A stretch of 64,000 nucleotides of DNA from Lepidurus packardi (Eukaryota > Arthropoda > Branchiopoda > Notostraca > Triopsidae). The stretch lies in contig JAKZAN010000004.1 in the NCBI GenBank assembly GCA_023053545.1, forward strand, positions 12,127,235-12,191,234, in the 5' to 3' direction. The position numbers and the translations under genes are program-made. Shown piece by piece: positions 11,783-23,500 of the stretch. Each line of letters opens with the position of its first letter. Position 1 is the stretch's first letter. Under the pieces are notes generated by a model that was not told the origin of the DNA, searched no databases, and saw only the letters and a list, made by a program, of their open reading frames with translations.

Positions 11783-12716
11783 CTGGATTACCATTTTTTT
11801 GGACCTTATTTCTTTTTTTTATACTATTGTACGCTCAAAAAAATCGGAGAAAAATAAGTGTTTCTCTATTTCGAATGTAAAAGCGAAATCTTATTTTTTC
11901 TCAATATGTTTCTTACAAGGTATAATAAAAATCCCTCCCAAAAAAGGCAAAACCAAAAGAAAAATAAATAAATAAAAAGGGTTCGTTCTGTTGTCTGTTG
12001 TATATATATAGGAAAATCCCTTGGAGAGCGATACCAGGTAATCCTGTACCCGTTTTTCCTCTCTCTACACTATACTACACACTACACTTGAAGGCATGCT
12101 GTTTCACCTTTTACTCTCCGGGAAAACGTTAAGCCATAAAACCCAAACGGTAGAACGGAACAAGAGTTGGCAAGTCTTGCATGCCAAACAAGTTGAAAGC
12201 TACTGCAATCTCAAGCTCTCGATGCAATTTTCTGTTTAAAAAAAAAAAAAGAAAAAAAAATATTCCTGACGAGTTCTTTCTAAACGTAAGTTCCCTGGAT
12301 TGTAAAGGAATGCCTGTTAGATTGTAAAACAATTGTTTTCAATCTGTTAAGGAAATTTTATTGAATTTTTTATGCGTTGATTTTTTATATATTGGATGTT
12401 AGGACAAATGGTTTCAGGAGACAGACAAATCAGGTTTTGGTTTAAAACAAAAAGAAGCAAGTTACGCAAAGTATTGATACAAAAACTTGCTGACCATGTA
12501 TAATGTTTCGAAGAAATTTGGAGGCGTGGCTTCAAGGGACTAGCATGAAAAAGTTCCAGGAAACTTCACCAGAGGCCGTTAGGCGTAATTGGGGAAAGTC
12601 CGGACAACGAATGATGTACTGTGTACTTCGCTACTTTACATTCCCCGAAAGCGAAGTAATCTAAGAAATGGAAAGAAGTAGGCCGAAAGACGACTCGACA
12701 AAAGATTCCATGTACC

Positions 12717-12937
12717 CGACACAAGGACGCCGGGCCCCGACAGAAGGACGACTAACCTAACCTATGACCTAACCAAAACTAATCTAACCTTGTGACGTAT
12801 GTTTTAGGGCTTAATCACTATCTAATCTCGTTGGCGCTTAACCAATGAGCAGAGACTTGTAAACTCGAAATTCTGTTCGTTCCTTAGAAGATTATGGACC
12901 TAGCGTCCTTCTGTCAAGGCCCGTCGTCCTTGTGTCG
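12717..12937. mobile_element. fold-back element, 34 bp inverted repeats
   Basis: The arm 12717-12750 (CGACACAAGGACG...) is the reverse complement of 12904-12937 with only 3 mismatches in 34. The 153 bp spacer begins with a CCTAA-rich run (12751-12774). Arms this long and clean are unlikely by chance, and the whole could fold as a stem-loop or be a small transposon. No second copy was seen in the window. Confidence 0.6.
12751..12774. repeat. short CCTAA-rich (telomere-like) run
   Basis: Several partial CCTAA units lie next to the left arm of the fold-back element. CCTAA/TTAGG is the usual arthropod telomere repeat, but the run is too short and imperfect to prove a telomeric origin. Confidence 0.3.
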
Positions 12938-13726
12938 CGTTGCCATTGAAAGAAGTAGAAATATCCCTTGACACTTGCTTTGGACAGAAAATTTCAGTAG
13001 CACTACTAATAATACTGATAATAGTAACTAAAACAAATATGAAAATATAAAAAACATTATGTAATAATAATATAAAGAATTCCACTAATGAAGCTAATTA
13101 CAAACCTTTCTTGTCCCGCGCCTTCAATTAGACAAACAGTTACTGAAATTTAGTGAATTCGTTTGCTAAAAGCAAGTTAAATAAAAAAAGAAAGGAGTTA
13201 ATTGGCCAATGGGGTAGTTAATCTCAAACTTGTTTTGACAAAAATATCTGCTCCGAACAAAGCCAATCTGAGAAAAAGATCTAAAAAAAAGAAAAAAAAA
13301 TCCTTTTATTAGAATGGACTGCAACATTGACCTCTTTTCTTTCCATCAGATAATGCATGAAACCGTAATCAAGACAGCGATGACAGAACTTATTAGAAAT
13401 AAAAAGTCTGTTATTTTTTTATATTTCTTACTATATTCCAGACCTTTTCACCACATTTCAGACACAACTTCTTCTTTTCTTTTTTTTATTTATTTTCCGA
13501 TAGCATGTGGATCAATGGAAGAAGTTATATACGAAGCTTAAGGAAGCCCCCGTAAAGGGGAAAAAAAAGAAGAGAAAAACTGAAGAAAAAGAAAAAAAGA
13601 AAAGATTCTTTTGTAAAATAACACACAGACATCCAAATTCCCTATAATCAAATCATCCCTCGAAGAATCCCTTATTTGCTCCAAACACGTCATTCTATTA
13701 TTTCTTCCTATTTCTTCCGACTCCTT

Positions 13727-14560
13727 ATTGCCAGTATTTCTTCCCCCGACAGAATAATACAAATAAAAAGTGAAACTAAATTTAAAACATCTTCCAAAAC
13801 GAATCCAAATCCAAAACAGGAAAATTAAACTTAGTTCTTAAAAAAAATTAAAAAATTACTACTTGGTATTGCCAGTATTTCTTTCTCCGAAAGAGTAATA
13901 CAAATAGAAAGTGAAACTAAATTTAAAACATCTTCCAAAACGAATCCAAATCCAAAAAAGGAAAATTAAACTTAGTTCTTAAAAAAAAATGAAAAAATTA
14001 CTGCTTGGTATTGCCAGTATTTCTTTCTCCGAAAGAGTAATACAAATATAAAGTGAAACTAAATTTAAAACATCTTCCAAAACGAATCCAAATCCAAAAC
14101 AGGGAAATTAAACTTAGTTCTTAAAAAAAAATGAAAAAATTACTGCTTGGTATTGCCAGTATTTCTTTCCCCGAAAGAGTAATACAAATAGAAAGTGAAA
14201 CTAAATTTAAAACATCTTCCAAAACGAATCCAAATCCAAAACAGGAAAATTAAACTTTGTTCTTAAAAAAAAAATGAAAAAATTACTGCTTGGTATTGCC
14301 AGTATTTCTTCCCCCGAAAGAATAATACAAATAAAAAGTGAAACTAAATTTAAAACATCTTCCAAAACGAATCCAAATCCAAAACAGGAAAATTAAACTT
14401 AGTTCTTAAAAAAAAGGAAAAAATTACTGCTTCGTATTGCCAGTATTTCTTCCCCCAAAAGAATAGTAAAAATAAAAACTGAAACTAATTTAATATCATT
14501 TAATATCCTCCAACTCTAAACCAGGGAAACTAAAGTTAGTTCTTTAAAAAAAAAATGGAA
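13727..14560. repeat. 141 bp tandem satellite, ~6 units
   Basis: ATTGCCAGTATTTCTT recurs at about 13727, 13868, 14010, 14152, 14295 and 14436 (spacing 141-143 bp). Units share a block starting GTGAAACTAAATTTAAAAC and an A-run of slightly variable length. The central four or five units are nearly identical; the last is diverged. Confidence 0.92.
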
Positions 14561-15668
14561 TTTCATGACGAATAAAATAAATTAGACAGAAATAAATTCT
14601 TTAGAGGAAATTACTGCCAACGAAAGAGAATCATTAAACTCATTTTCCATTAAATCATTTTCTAAGAAATGATATTTTTCTTCAAATTAATCTAAAATTT
14701 TCTTAATTACTGAAGCGATTCGACATTTCTGCCCCAAATCAACTTTTTTTCTCTCTGGGTCTAACCCAAAGTAATAGAAAGAAAACAAGGTTACAACCCC
14801 CTGACGATGGAAGACGCTGGTACTGGGTAAAACGCCTGAAGGAAAAGGGGGGGGGGAGTTGGCGTGCGTAGTAACCGTAACAATGTGTGTCACACGAGGA
14901 CCATTGTTGGCTGACGTCAAAGCCGTGATACAGAGATACACCCAAATCGCCTCCTATTTCCCCTTTTCTTCTAAACTCGCTTGTCTCCTCCACCCCCCCG
15001 CCACCCCAAGACTATGCTTTGCTTGATTAAGTGGGGGGGAAACACCTGAAAGGACAAAAAATTCGTTATGTGCCATGAAACGATAACAAATATAACATGC
15101 TGGCCCTCACCTTTTATATCTTTTACCCCCCATCCTCTCCGGACCCTTCTCACCCCCCTGCTAGCTGCGCTAGGGCAATACAAAAGAAGCTAGACCTTCC
15201 GTTTAGTTGCCTGAGGGCAATTCCAAAGTTCCATACCCTTTATGACCTAAATTGGGGAAATTAGCAGTCAGTTTCGGAAAAATTTCTGGATTTTTTTTTT
15301 TTACCAAATTATTTCGGAAGAAATTTTCTAGAATGTTGGTAAAAAGAAGGAAAGAGAATGTCTAGGGATAGGCATATATTTTAGGCCTTTTTTTGGGTAC
15401 ATTGTTTAGACTACCCGAAGAAATTTGAGTATTTCTGAAGCAATTTTAACCTCTCTGAAGAAATATAGGCGATTTTTACAAATTAACTAAGGCAGAAATT
15501 GGGTATATTAGTTATAATGGTATTTACTGGGTTATAATGGTTGCTAGTTATAATGGTATTTCCATTAGGTATATTACTGTCAAGAAATTTTCTGAAAAAC
15601 TCTATATTGCTTTAAGCAAAACATTTCTTCTGCTTTTCCATGCTGCGATTGCCAAAGAAAGCTGGAGC
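14561..15668. other. intergenic, no gene recognised
   Basis: Holds a CRE-type palindrome TGACGTCA (14912-14919), a G run near 14850 and a GGTTATAATGG duplication near 15510-15560. Open frames at 14687-15183 on the minus strand overlap one another and have no recognisable domain. Confidence 0.5.
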
Positions 15669-16045
15669 TAAAGGCCTCCAGGCTTCCCGTATATCTTAGC
15701 TTATTGATGCGCAGGAGTCATAGATGGCGCTGATGTTTCTTTAAACACATAAACAAACGCTAATAAGTGCTATTCTGGAGGACTTTTAAATCGCCCTCCT
15801 AAACTCTCAAATCGCCCTTCGTCGAAACGAACGCGGCTATTGGTTCTAAGACGATTTCATTGTTGCTCATCTCGAACTGTATTGGACGTGCTGTACTGTA
15901 CTTGGCGTGTTGTGCCAACAATGAAACTCTACTATCGTGGCTTCCAGGCTCCCTTATACCTTGGCTTATGGATGCAAAACGGCCACCGTTGGCGCTGATG
16001 TTTGTTATTGTTTGGGGGAAATTCTTGCGTACTTGATTTACATGT
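15669..16045 (+). repeat. dispersed repeat family A, two neighbouring copies
   Basis: Copy one (about 15669-15760) and copy two (about 15930-16045) both run CAGGCT(T)CCC..., then (G)GCTTAT(T/G)GATGC, then GGCGCTGATGTTT; copy two continues into GTTATTGTTTGG and TCTTGCGTAC. The same order on the minus strand is at 2851 and 8146. The 170 bp between the copies is not obviously related. Confidence 0.65.
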
Positions 16046-19000
16046 TACTCATGTATTATTTATTGGGAAAGAAATTGGATTGGTTGTGCACTAGCTCTTA
16101 GTATGTTCAAGCTTACTGTCCCAGAGTTCTTTCATGGAAATATGCTGGTATTAACAAAGAGTTCTTCCGAAACATGGGAATTTCCCCATGCTAACCGCCT
16201 GTATGCTGTACCGAGCTGTACCGGAGTCTTAAACGCAAATTATTCTTTAAAATCAATGCAAGAACACATCCAATTCTTATTAAACCACGCGCTTTAAAGA
16301 AACGAAGACAAGGATTTGCAAGTGCTTTGCAGTATTTTCCTTCCTGCATTGAATCAAACTAATAATATTAAGCGTTCGTTATTTGATCCTACTTGAAAGA
16401 GAATTTCTGAAGATATTGTTTGTCTGTATGCTATTAACAAAGTGCACTGATATTTCCATAAATAGCACAACCAGAAACAAAAAGTACTTTCCATCCTTTC
16501 CAACTATCTTAACAAATAGTAAAGACAATCTGCCTTTTTAGACTTTTTACAATAATTTTTTGAAAACGAAAAGTTAGAAAGAAAAAAAGAAAAAAAATTC
16601 GCTCTCAAGTTCTTCGTTTCTGAGCCTCCAAACATAAGAAGAAATGCAAACAATGCTTCAATGCCGTGTTGTGCAGGGCATGCAGTCATATACAGATATA
16701 TCGGAGGGGGGAAGGGGGGTGGAGTGTATATAGCCTTTAGTCTTTTCCCAAAGAGGGCACTTGAACAAAAAAATACGAGTTGCTTGAAGCCAAAGCCAAA
16801 TGTTGGAATTGCTGCTTCAACTCAAGAAGTAGAAGAACATGCTTTGAGGGTTCTCTTTCTTTTTTTTTGCTTGTTATTTGTTCTTGTTTGCCTTTTCGGA
16901 ACATTGAAGAATTGAGAATGGGTATAGGAAACTAAAAATAGCAGGTAGAAGGGGCCAAATTGTTAAGAAAGTTGGGGGGGAAAAAAGGAAGAAGAGCTAA
17001 TGAAGCAATCAGGAACATCTGCACATAATGGTGTCCGACGTTGATGGCTAAAGGCAGTTAATATTTTTTTTTAGAATTTTTTTTTTACCCTTTTGTGTCT
17101 GAAGAAGGTACTTTATCTTATCCTCTAATTACACATACTGTACCGCTAATTATTCTTGTGAATCGAAAGGAAGTCCGACTCTAAAACTAAAACTCTTTTT
17201 ATCATAGCATAGAGAAAGTCTTCATTAACAACTTGACATGAAAAAGTATATCCCGAACTTCAATAATAACCGAGATATGAACTAAAAGGTCTCGCTAATA
17301 GCCACCACGGCAACGCTGTAAACGCCAACACGCGCATCCGGCCGCCATTAAGAAAAGCATCGAGTCCGACGCTGTATCTGAGGGTAGAAGTCTACTGTAA
17401 GTTGGTTAATAGCGTCTTTAGCAAATTCGGCCTCTAGCGGCAAGAATGGGCGAGATCCACCATTTTGCGTACGTTTTCTAGAAGGTGCGCAAAGCAAACA
17501 AACCCAAACAACAACAACAGACAAGTTCCGGTCATTGTCTATTACATTGTGTTTTCTCATTTCAGATGCTGAAGAATCTGTTCGGTTTAAGGGGTGGCGC
17601 CTACTTTCCCTAAATGATTTAAACTCTCCTCTTTTCACATTACATCCCAGAGATTAGGAAGCGGACATACTAAAGGGAACCAGATTTTGCAATTATATAA
17701 AATCCCGTGAGACTTTTTGACGTGCCCACACGTAGCACTTAACTCTACCTACTCTAGCGTTTTTTTTTACTTCCCGTTTGAAACACGGGAATAAACAGTA
17801 AACTGTGTTAACCACGAGACGCTAAGCCGTCCCGTATCACCTCTGTGACGTCACGCTCCAAAGTTTAAACGCCCGTAACTCGTGAACGGCTAATCCCATC
17901 AAACGGAAACAAACTCCATCGTTCTTAGCGCAATCCAATCTTTAACAATTTATCAAAACCCCTACATGTAATTTTATGTGCCTATTACCCTTAAGAAAAG
18001 GGACTTTTGATTCCAAACTGAAATGAATATTTTCAGCAATCTCATTTCCCCGTTTCTTTTTTTTTTTACCAAAAGAAATCAACAGTAATACAATGTTTTT
18101 GCCATGATGTTGATGCAAAAATATCCCGGATTTACACCCAAATCCCCTTTCAGCATATAGGCTTTCCTCCATGCGAAAAATTCCCGAAGAATCTATCAAT
18201 AATCATTCCTTCCTTCCAATAGCCACATTTCCTTCATACCTTCCGATTCCTAATACATCTCCAAGAGCCAATTGACACGGGAAGAGTAATTCCCGGCGCT
18301 GTATGTGTATATTTATATCAATAAGAAAGGAAGAGCTCTCGTTATACACCTACAGATAAGCTCTTCCTGGGTGTGGTAGATCCCATAATCCCGTTGGCTG
18401 ATGACGACGCGTCAAGAATCCCACACATCTTCTTTCTCCCCCCCCAGAAATCATCCTCCCTCCCCCAGGAGAAAAGAAGAAGAACCACGAAAATCTTTCC
18501 CAGAATTGGCCCAGATCTTTGAGCTGCCAGTAATCCGGGCCAGTAATAATTAATTTTCCCACGTTCTTCACGAAACGATCTCCAAAGCAAAAGGGTCATA
18601 ACTGTTGTTAGAAAAAGAAGGAAAATTGACCAAAAAAAAATGGCAAAAAGGGACGCAAGCTGTTCAGTCGTCCAAAGAAACGTTAAGGATGTGCTTGCAG
18701 CTTGGGAAGCAAGCAGATTGAATCATTTTTCTCCCGCCCAGCAATTTTCCACGTATTAGGAATCCCAACAATCCCTTATCTTCTTTTTTTGGGGGGGGGT
18801 CCACTTTTTTTCCTTTTTTTTTAGTAGAAAAAGAAAAGGAGGAGGAAAAGAAGAAGAACTTCATTGCACTGCCACTGTGGGATCCACCTCAAGATAAAAA
18901 AAAAAAAAAAAAAAAAAGATTCTAAAAATCAGAACTCTCTTATATGCGAACACACTTTCCAATTGACGAAGAGATGAATTATTCAAAGCACAACACACCA

Positions 19001-20562
19001 TATCTGGCAAGACATCCAATTTCGATCCTCGATTTTTTAAATTTTTTTTAGTATTACTAAATTTTACTAAATTATTACTAAATTTTAGTATTGCTTATTT
19101 TAGTTTATTTTTAGTATTTTTTTTAGAATTAGTTCACTTGAAAGAAAAGTTTGGTTTGACCTAAGAATGCGGATACTGGGCGTACTTTGCGTACTTTCTG
19201 ATTCTGTCTGAGATTTCTGCAAGGAAGAAATGAAATCTAAAATAAATAAGTAAAAGTGACTGGCGAATTGCAAAGCCAGGACATTCGCTTCGACGTCCTG
19301 GCCAAATGATTCGATTCGCGGTTTGAGTTCCTTTTTCTTGCAATTTCGAATTTTAAATCGTGCCATATTGGCTTCATTATCGTACACAATTTTTTTTAGT
19401 ATTATTGCAGTTTGGAATAGTAAGGAAGTTACCAGTAGAAATATCAAGATAGAAGAAGTAGGAATATCAAGAAATATCTATTGCTTCGTAGAAATATCAA
19501 GAAAATAATACAAATATTAATAAAATAAATAATCGACAATAAATACGAATTAAGTGTAAGTAATTTTCCCCCTATTTTCCCCCTATTTACCCTTCTTGAA
19601 AGTCACAAACTGACCAAAGGAATTCTAATTTTTGTCAACAAAAAAAAAGAAAATAATAATAATAATTAATGCAAGAATAATGACACTAATCCCAAATCCC
19701 TCCCCAAAAGAAGAAAGAATTGCTTCGAGGTCAATTTGAACCTAATTTAACCCAATTTTGTCATAATCATAATCAACCTATAATCTCCATCCCTTAAAAA
19801 AAATGCTTGAGAAACGGACCAAACGAGGAAAAATCCCTTCCTTTCCGGTCCAAAGACCAAAAGCCTGGATCAATGGAACGCTGAGGCATATCTATCTAAA
19901 AGGCACTGGAACGTTCCCTTTTCTCTGTATCTTCTTCCTTCTCCTTCTGCTGGTGCTATCTCTCTCTTCTCCGTCATCTCTTACCAAAAAAAAAAAAAAA
20001 AAAAAACGTGAAACGTGAAACGCGAATCAGCGAGACAAGGACTACGACTGCGTCACGCAAAAGGTAAAAAGCCTGCGTTCAGGTGGTCGACCCAACCAGT
20101 CTTGCTTACAGCTCCTGTGGCAGAGGTTTAATTTCCGTTTTATTGTCCCGGTTCGTGGAATAACGTTGCTTAGGCGGAGAAAAGACCGAATTTTCTCCAG
20201 TTTATTTCGTGATTGTTTTTTTTTTTTTTTTAGATTCAAATCCACTATTGCCATCTAGTTTCACGTCATCTTTCCCCGGCACAAAGTTTCTCCAAGAATT
20301 CCTCAAAATTCTTTTCCTTCAAAATTGTATTTACGCCTACGCAAAAAAAAGTGATGTTGCCAGTAGAACTTTAAATCAACAGGATAATTACAACTATAAT
20401 TACAAATAAAATCAAGCCAATAAGACTAAAAAAGGACCAGAATGTTACTGTGAAAAACCTTTGAAATTTCCTGGAACGTTCCAAGTTACATTTTTGCGAA
20501 CACCTAAAAAAAAAATTTGAAATTTTTTTTTAAAAAAAAAAGAAGATTAAAAAAACGGTGCT
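16046..20562. other. intergenic, upstream of the KH-protein gene; no gene recognised
   Basis: Mostly unique AT-rich DNA with homopolymer runs (for example A at ~18896-18917 and ~19986-20005). A segment near 17790-17870, with GCTAAGCCGT and TGTGACGTCACG, resembles the repeat core at 48060 and 48550. Open frames at 16103-16297, 17348-17638 and 18342-18599 look random. The promoter and 5' untranslated exon of the KH gene should lie at the right end, but I cannot pinpoint a transcription start. Confidence 0.5.
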
Positions 20563-23500
20563 ATGGATGACCCTATGGCGAGCAATGGTAGTAATATTAA
20601 GGAACAACATAGAATGAGTAAAGAAGAGGAAGAATACGTTGACAAGCTATTGGCCGAGAAAAAACTCGTCACGGAACTCAAACCTGATTTGGATTACATC
20701 CCCAGACTTTTGGCACAAGGTAAGATCTATGTACTAATTAAAAAAGAAAAAAAAAAAAAAAGAAAAAAAAAAAAAAAAGGTTTTTAGAAAAAGCCAACAT
20801 ATCCTTTTAACTCTTACCTTGTTCTTATTTTATATTTTTGGGTGGATTTTTTTTTTTGGGGGGGGGATTTATATCATAATAATGGCGAATTTTATAACCC
20901 GGAAAATTCCAAATGGCAAGGACTTTAATGTACTTTTTCGTTTGTTTGACGATAAAATAAACTATTATATAAAAAAATAAAAGATAAAATAAAATACAAT
21001 AAAATATGTTATGCATTTTGGGAAAAGAATTTGGATCCAAATTGCGATTTCTGTTGAAATACTTTCCTGGTTTTTCTTGTTTTCGGATTGTAGGATTGGA
21101 TTTTCATTAGGATTGGAAAGTAGAACGGGAACAATTGTTTCATTTAGGATTGCTATTCTCTTCTAGTCCACTCCTTTTTCTTATAGTACTTAAACAGCGT
21201 TCACACATGGCTCCAATTTAGAAACTCGATGGAAAAGAAAAGAATTCTGTGCGAAACAAAATCTCTTTCTCTCGGTCTCGCTTTTAGTAATACTTAAAAA
21301 CTATAAAGGCACTTGAGCACTTAACAAGTTCAAAGCATTCCAAACTCGCTCACCTTCAAATTCCCTTCTACTCCGCCCCCCCCCCGCCCGAAATCCTGAA
21401 ATGTCGCTTTCTTTTTATCCCTTATAATTTCGGAAATTTTATCGTCGTTTACTAACCATTTACTTCACATTTAAGGGCTTTTTTTTTTAAAAAAAAATAT
21501 TTTCTTCCAGTCCATTTCCTAACCTTTAATCGACGTTAAAAGTGAATCAACTCTCTCTGTCTATTGACATCGAAATCAGGGCAAGAACATTGCATAACAT
21601 TAATATGCAAAGTTTTTGACCTGCTTTTGATGTAAAGAGAGAGAGAGAGAGGATTAATATAAATGGAAGAAATAGAGAGAGATAAATATTACTAAAAATA
21701 CAAAAAATAAAAAGGCAGATTGATGAGTCCAAGTCTAGATTTTTTTTCAACATCTTGAATTCTGCACTTGTTCAGGCGAGTTTTTAAGTTCCAGGGGGGG
21801 GCATAGAGAGTATAGGACTGGATAAAGCATCCTTTGGCTATATACCGCTATACTGCTTGTGTAAGAAGCAAGCGAGAAAAGGATCTTTTTAAGCAGCTTA
21901 CAAAGTTTGGGGGTCTGCTGCATTTTCCTCCTCTCTACTCTCTCATTCTCGGCGGGAACAAACTCAAACACTTACTGCATATTCACTAAGACCTTGTGCT
22001 AGAAGGATTAAGGAAGGTTTTCTCTCTTGTCTTTTAATTTGGTGCTCTTTCGCTTAAATCTCAATACAGAACAAACATTCCCAGGCAAATGACACGATTC
22101 AACCTTTACCTCCTTTTTTGTCTTCGTTTATAATTAATTTCTCGCTTTAGATTGAAATTTAGACTCCTCTTTAGTAATATTATTAATATTAATAATGATA
22201 ACAATATTAAGGAGAAGAACTAGTATCGTACATCAGTATGAATACTAGAAGGTCCCAACGAAAAGGTGACCGAGGAAACCAACTTGGGCTAGGCCGGAGT
22301 TGTAGCGTTACTTCGGGTTGCCTCGCAGTTGTTCAACGGTGAAAAAATTGACAAGTACACAAGATATTCCTCAAAACGCCGGACTTGTAGCGTTACTCCG
22401 GCTTAGCTCGCAGTCGCTCAACAATGAAAAACGGAGCACTCATTAAATATAAGATATTCCTCTAAAAATTTAGTAAAAAGAGATTCGTCTCTTGATTTGG
22501 GAGGTCATTTTAAAATCCCTTAACCGTATTTGGTTTCACCGTCCAAAACGTACGAGTACGAAAAGAATACAAAACAAGCCGAGTGCCTGGCCGGTGAAGC
22601 AGCTATTAGCCATGCCGGAGCAAAGCAACGAAACCCGGCACGGCCCCACTTGCTTGGCTCGGTCTATAATTTTTCACTATTGAGGAACTGCGAGGCAGGC
22701 CGGAGTAACGCTTCAAGTCCGGCTTGCCAATTCTTCTTAGCGCCAACAAGTTTGGGGAAACATCAACTCACTTTTCAGCCGTAAAAAAAAAAAGTGTTAA
22801 TTATTTAAAGAATAAGGAAAATGCAAAGAATTGCTCAAAGAGAAGCTCTTCATAAATATAAATTTCAGTTAAATATTGTGTCAAAATTAATTTCCTTTAA
22901 CGCCATTAACATAATATTTTATTGGGTCATTAAGTGTTACACGTGTGAAGCTACCCCCCCCCCCCCTGTATATGACAATGAAAGTTGGCCACGTTGGTAA
23001 AAGAGGAAATATCACATTAACTTGGGAGGAGACGTAATCGCTGTATTCCACACACACACACTTGAAGGGAGTTAAGACACGCCCCCTGTATTCATCCAGA
23101 TCTCTCTGTCTAAGCTAGCCCCTTAATAAAGAGAGTTTTGAAAACAAGTTCATTTAAACGCATTCATCATCGTCAAATGCGTCTACGTCAGCGCCTTTGA
23201 CACAGTCAGACAAGGGTTCCATTGAAAAGGAAAATTACGACATTTATTTTCCTCTATTTTTGTACCTCGCGAAAAATGAGCTTAAAGTGTACCAAGTTTC
23301 ACTGTACAGAATTTTAAGTCAATTTGTCCATTTTTGAAATACAAAATCTTTCATTTTAAATAGGAAATATTTTTATTTTAAATTTTAAGTGCGATTCATT
23401 TTCTTTAAAAATTGAATTAAAAAATGTAACTCAAAAAGCTTCAAATGCATATTTTGTCTTTTATTTCTTTCGTAATGTTGGGAATTTTGGTTCAATATTT

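Noticed and set aside
12751..12774. Interstitial telomere
   Set aside because: Only a few imperfect CCTAA units; too little to call a telomeric insertion.
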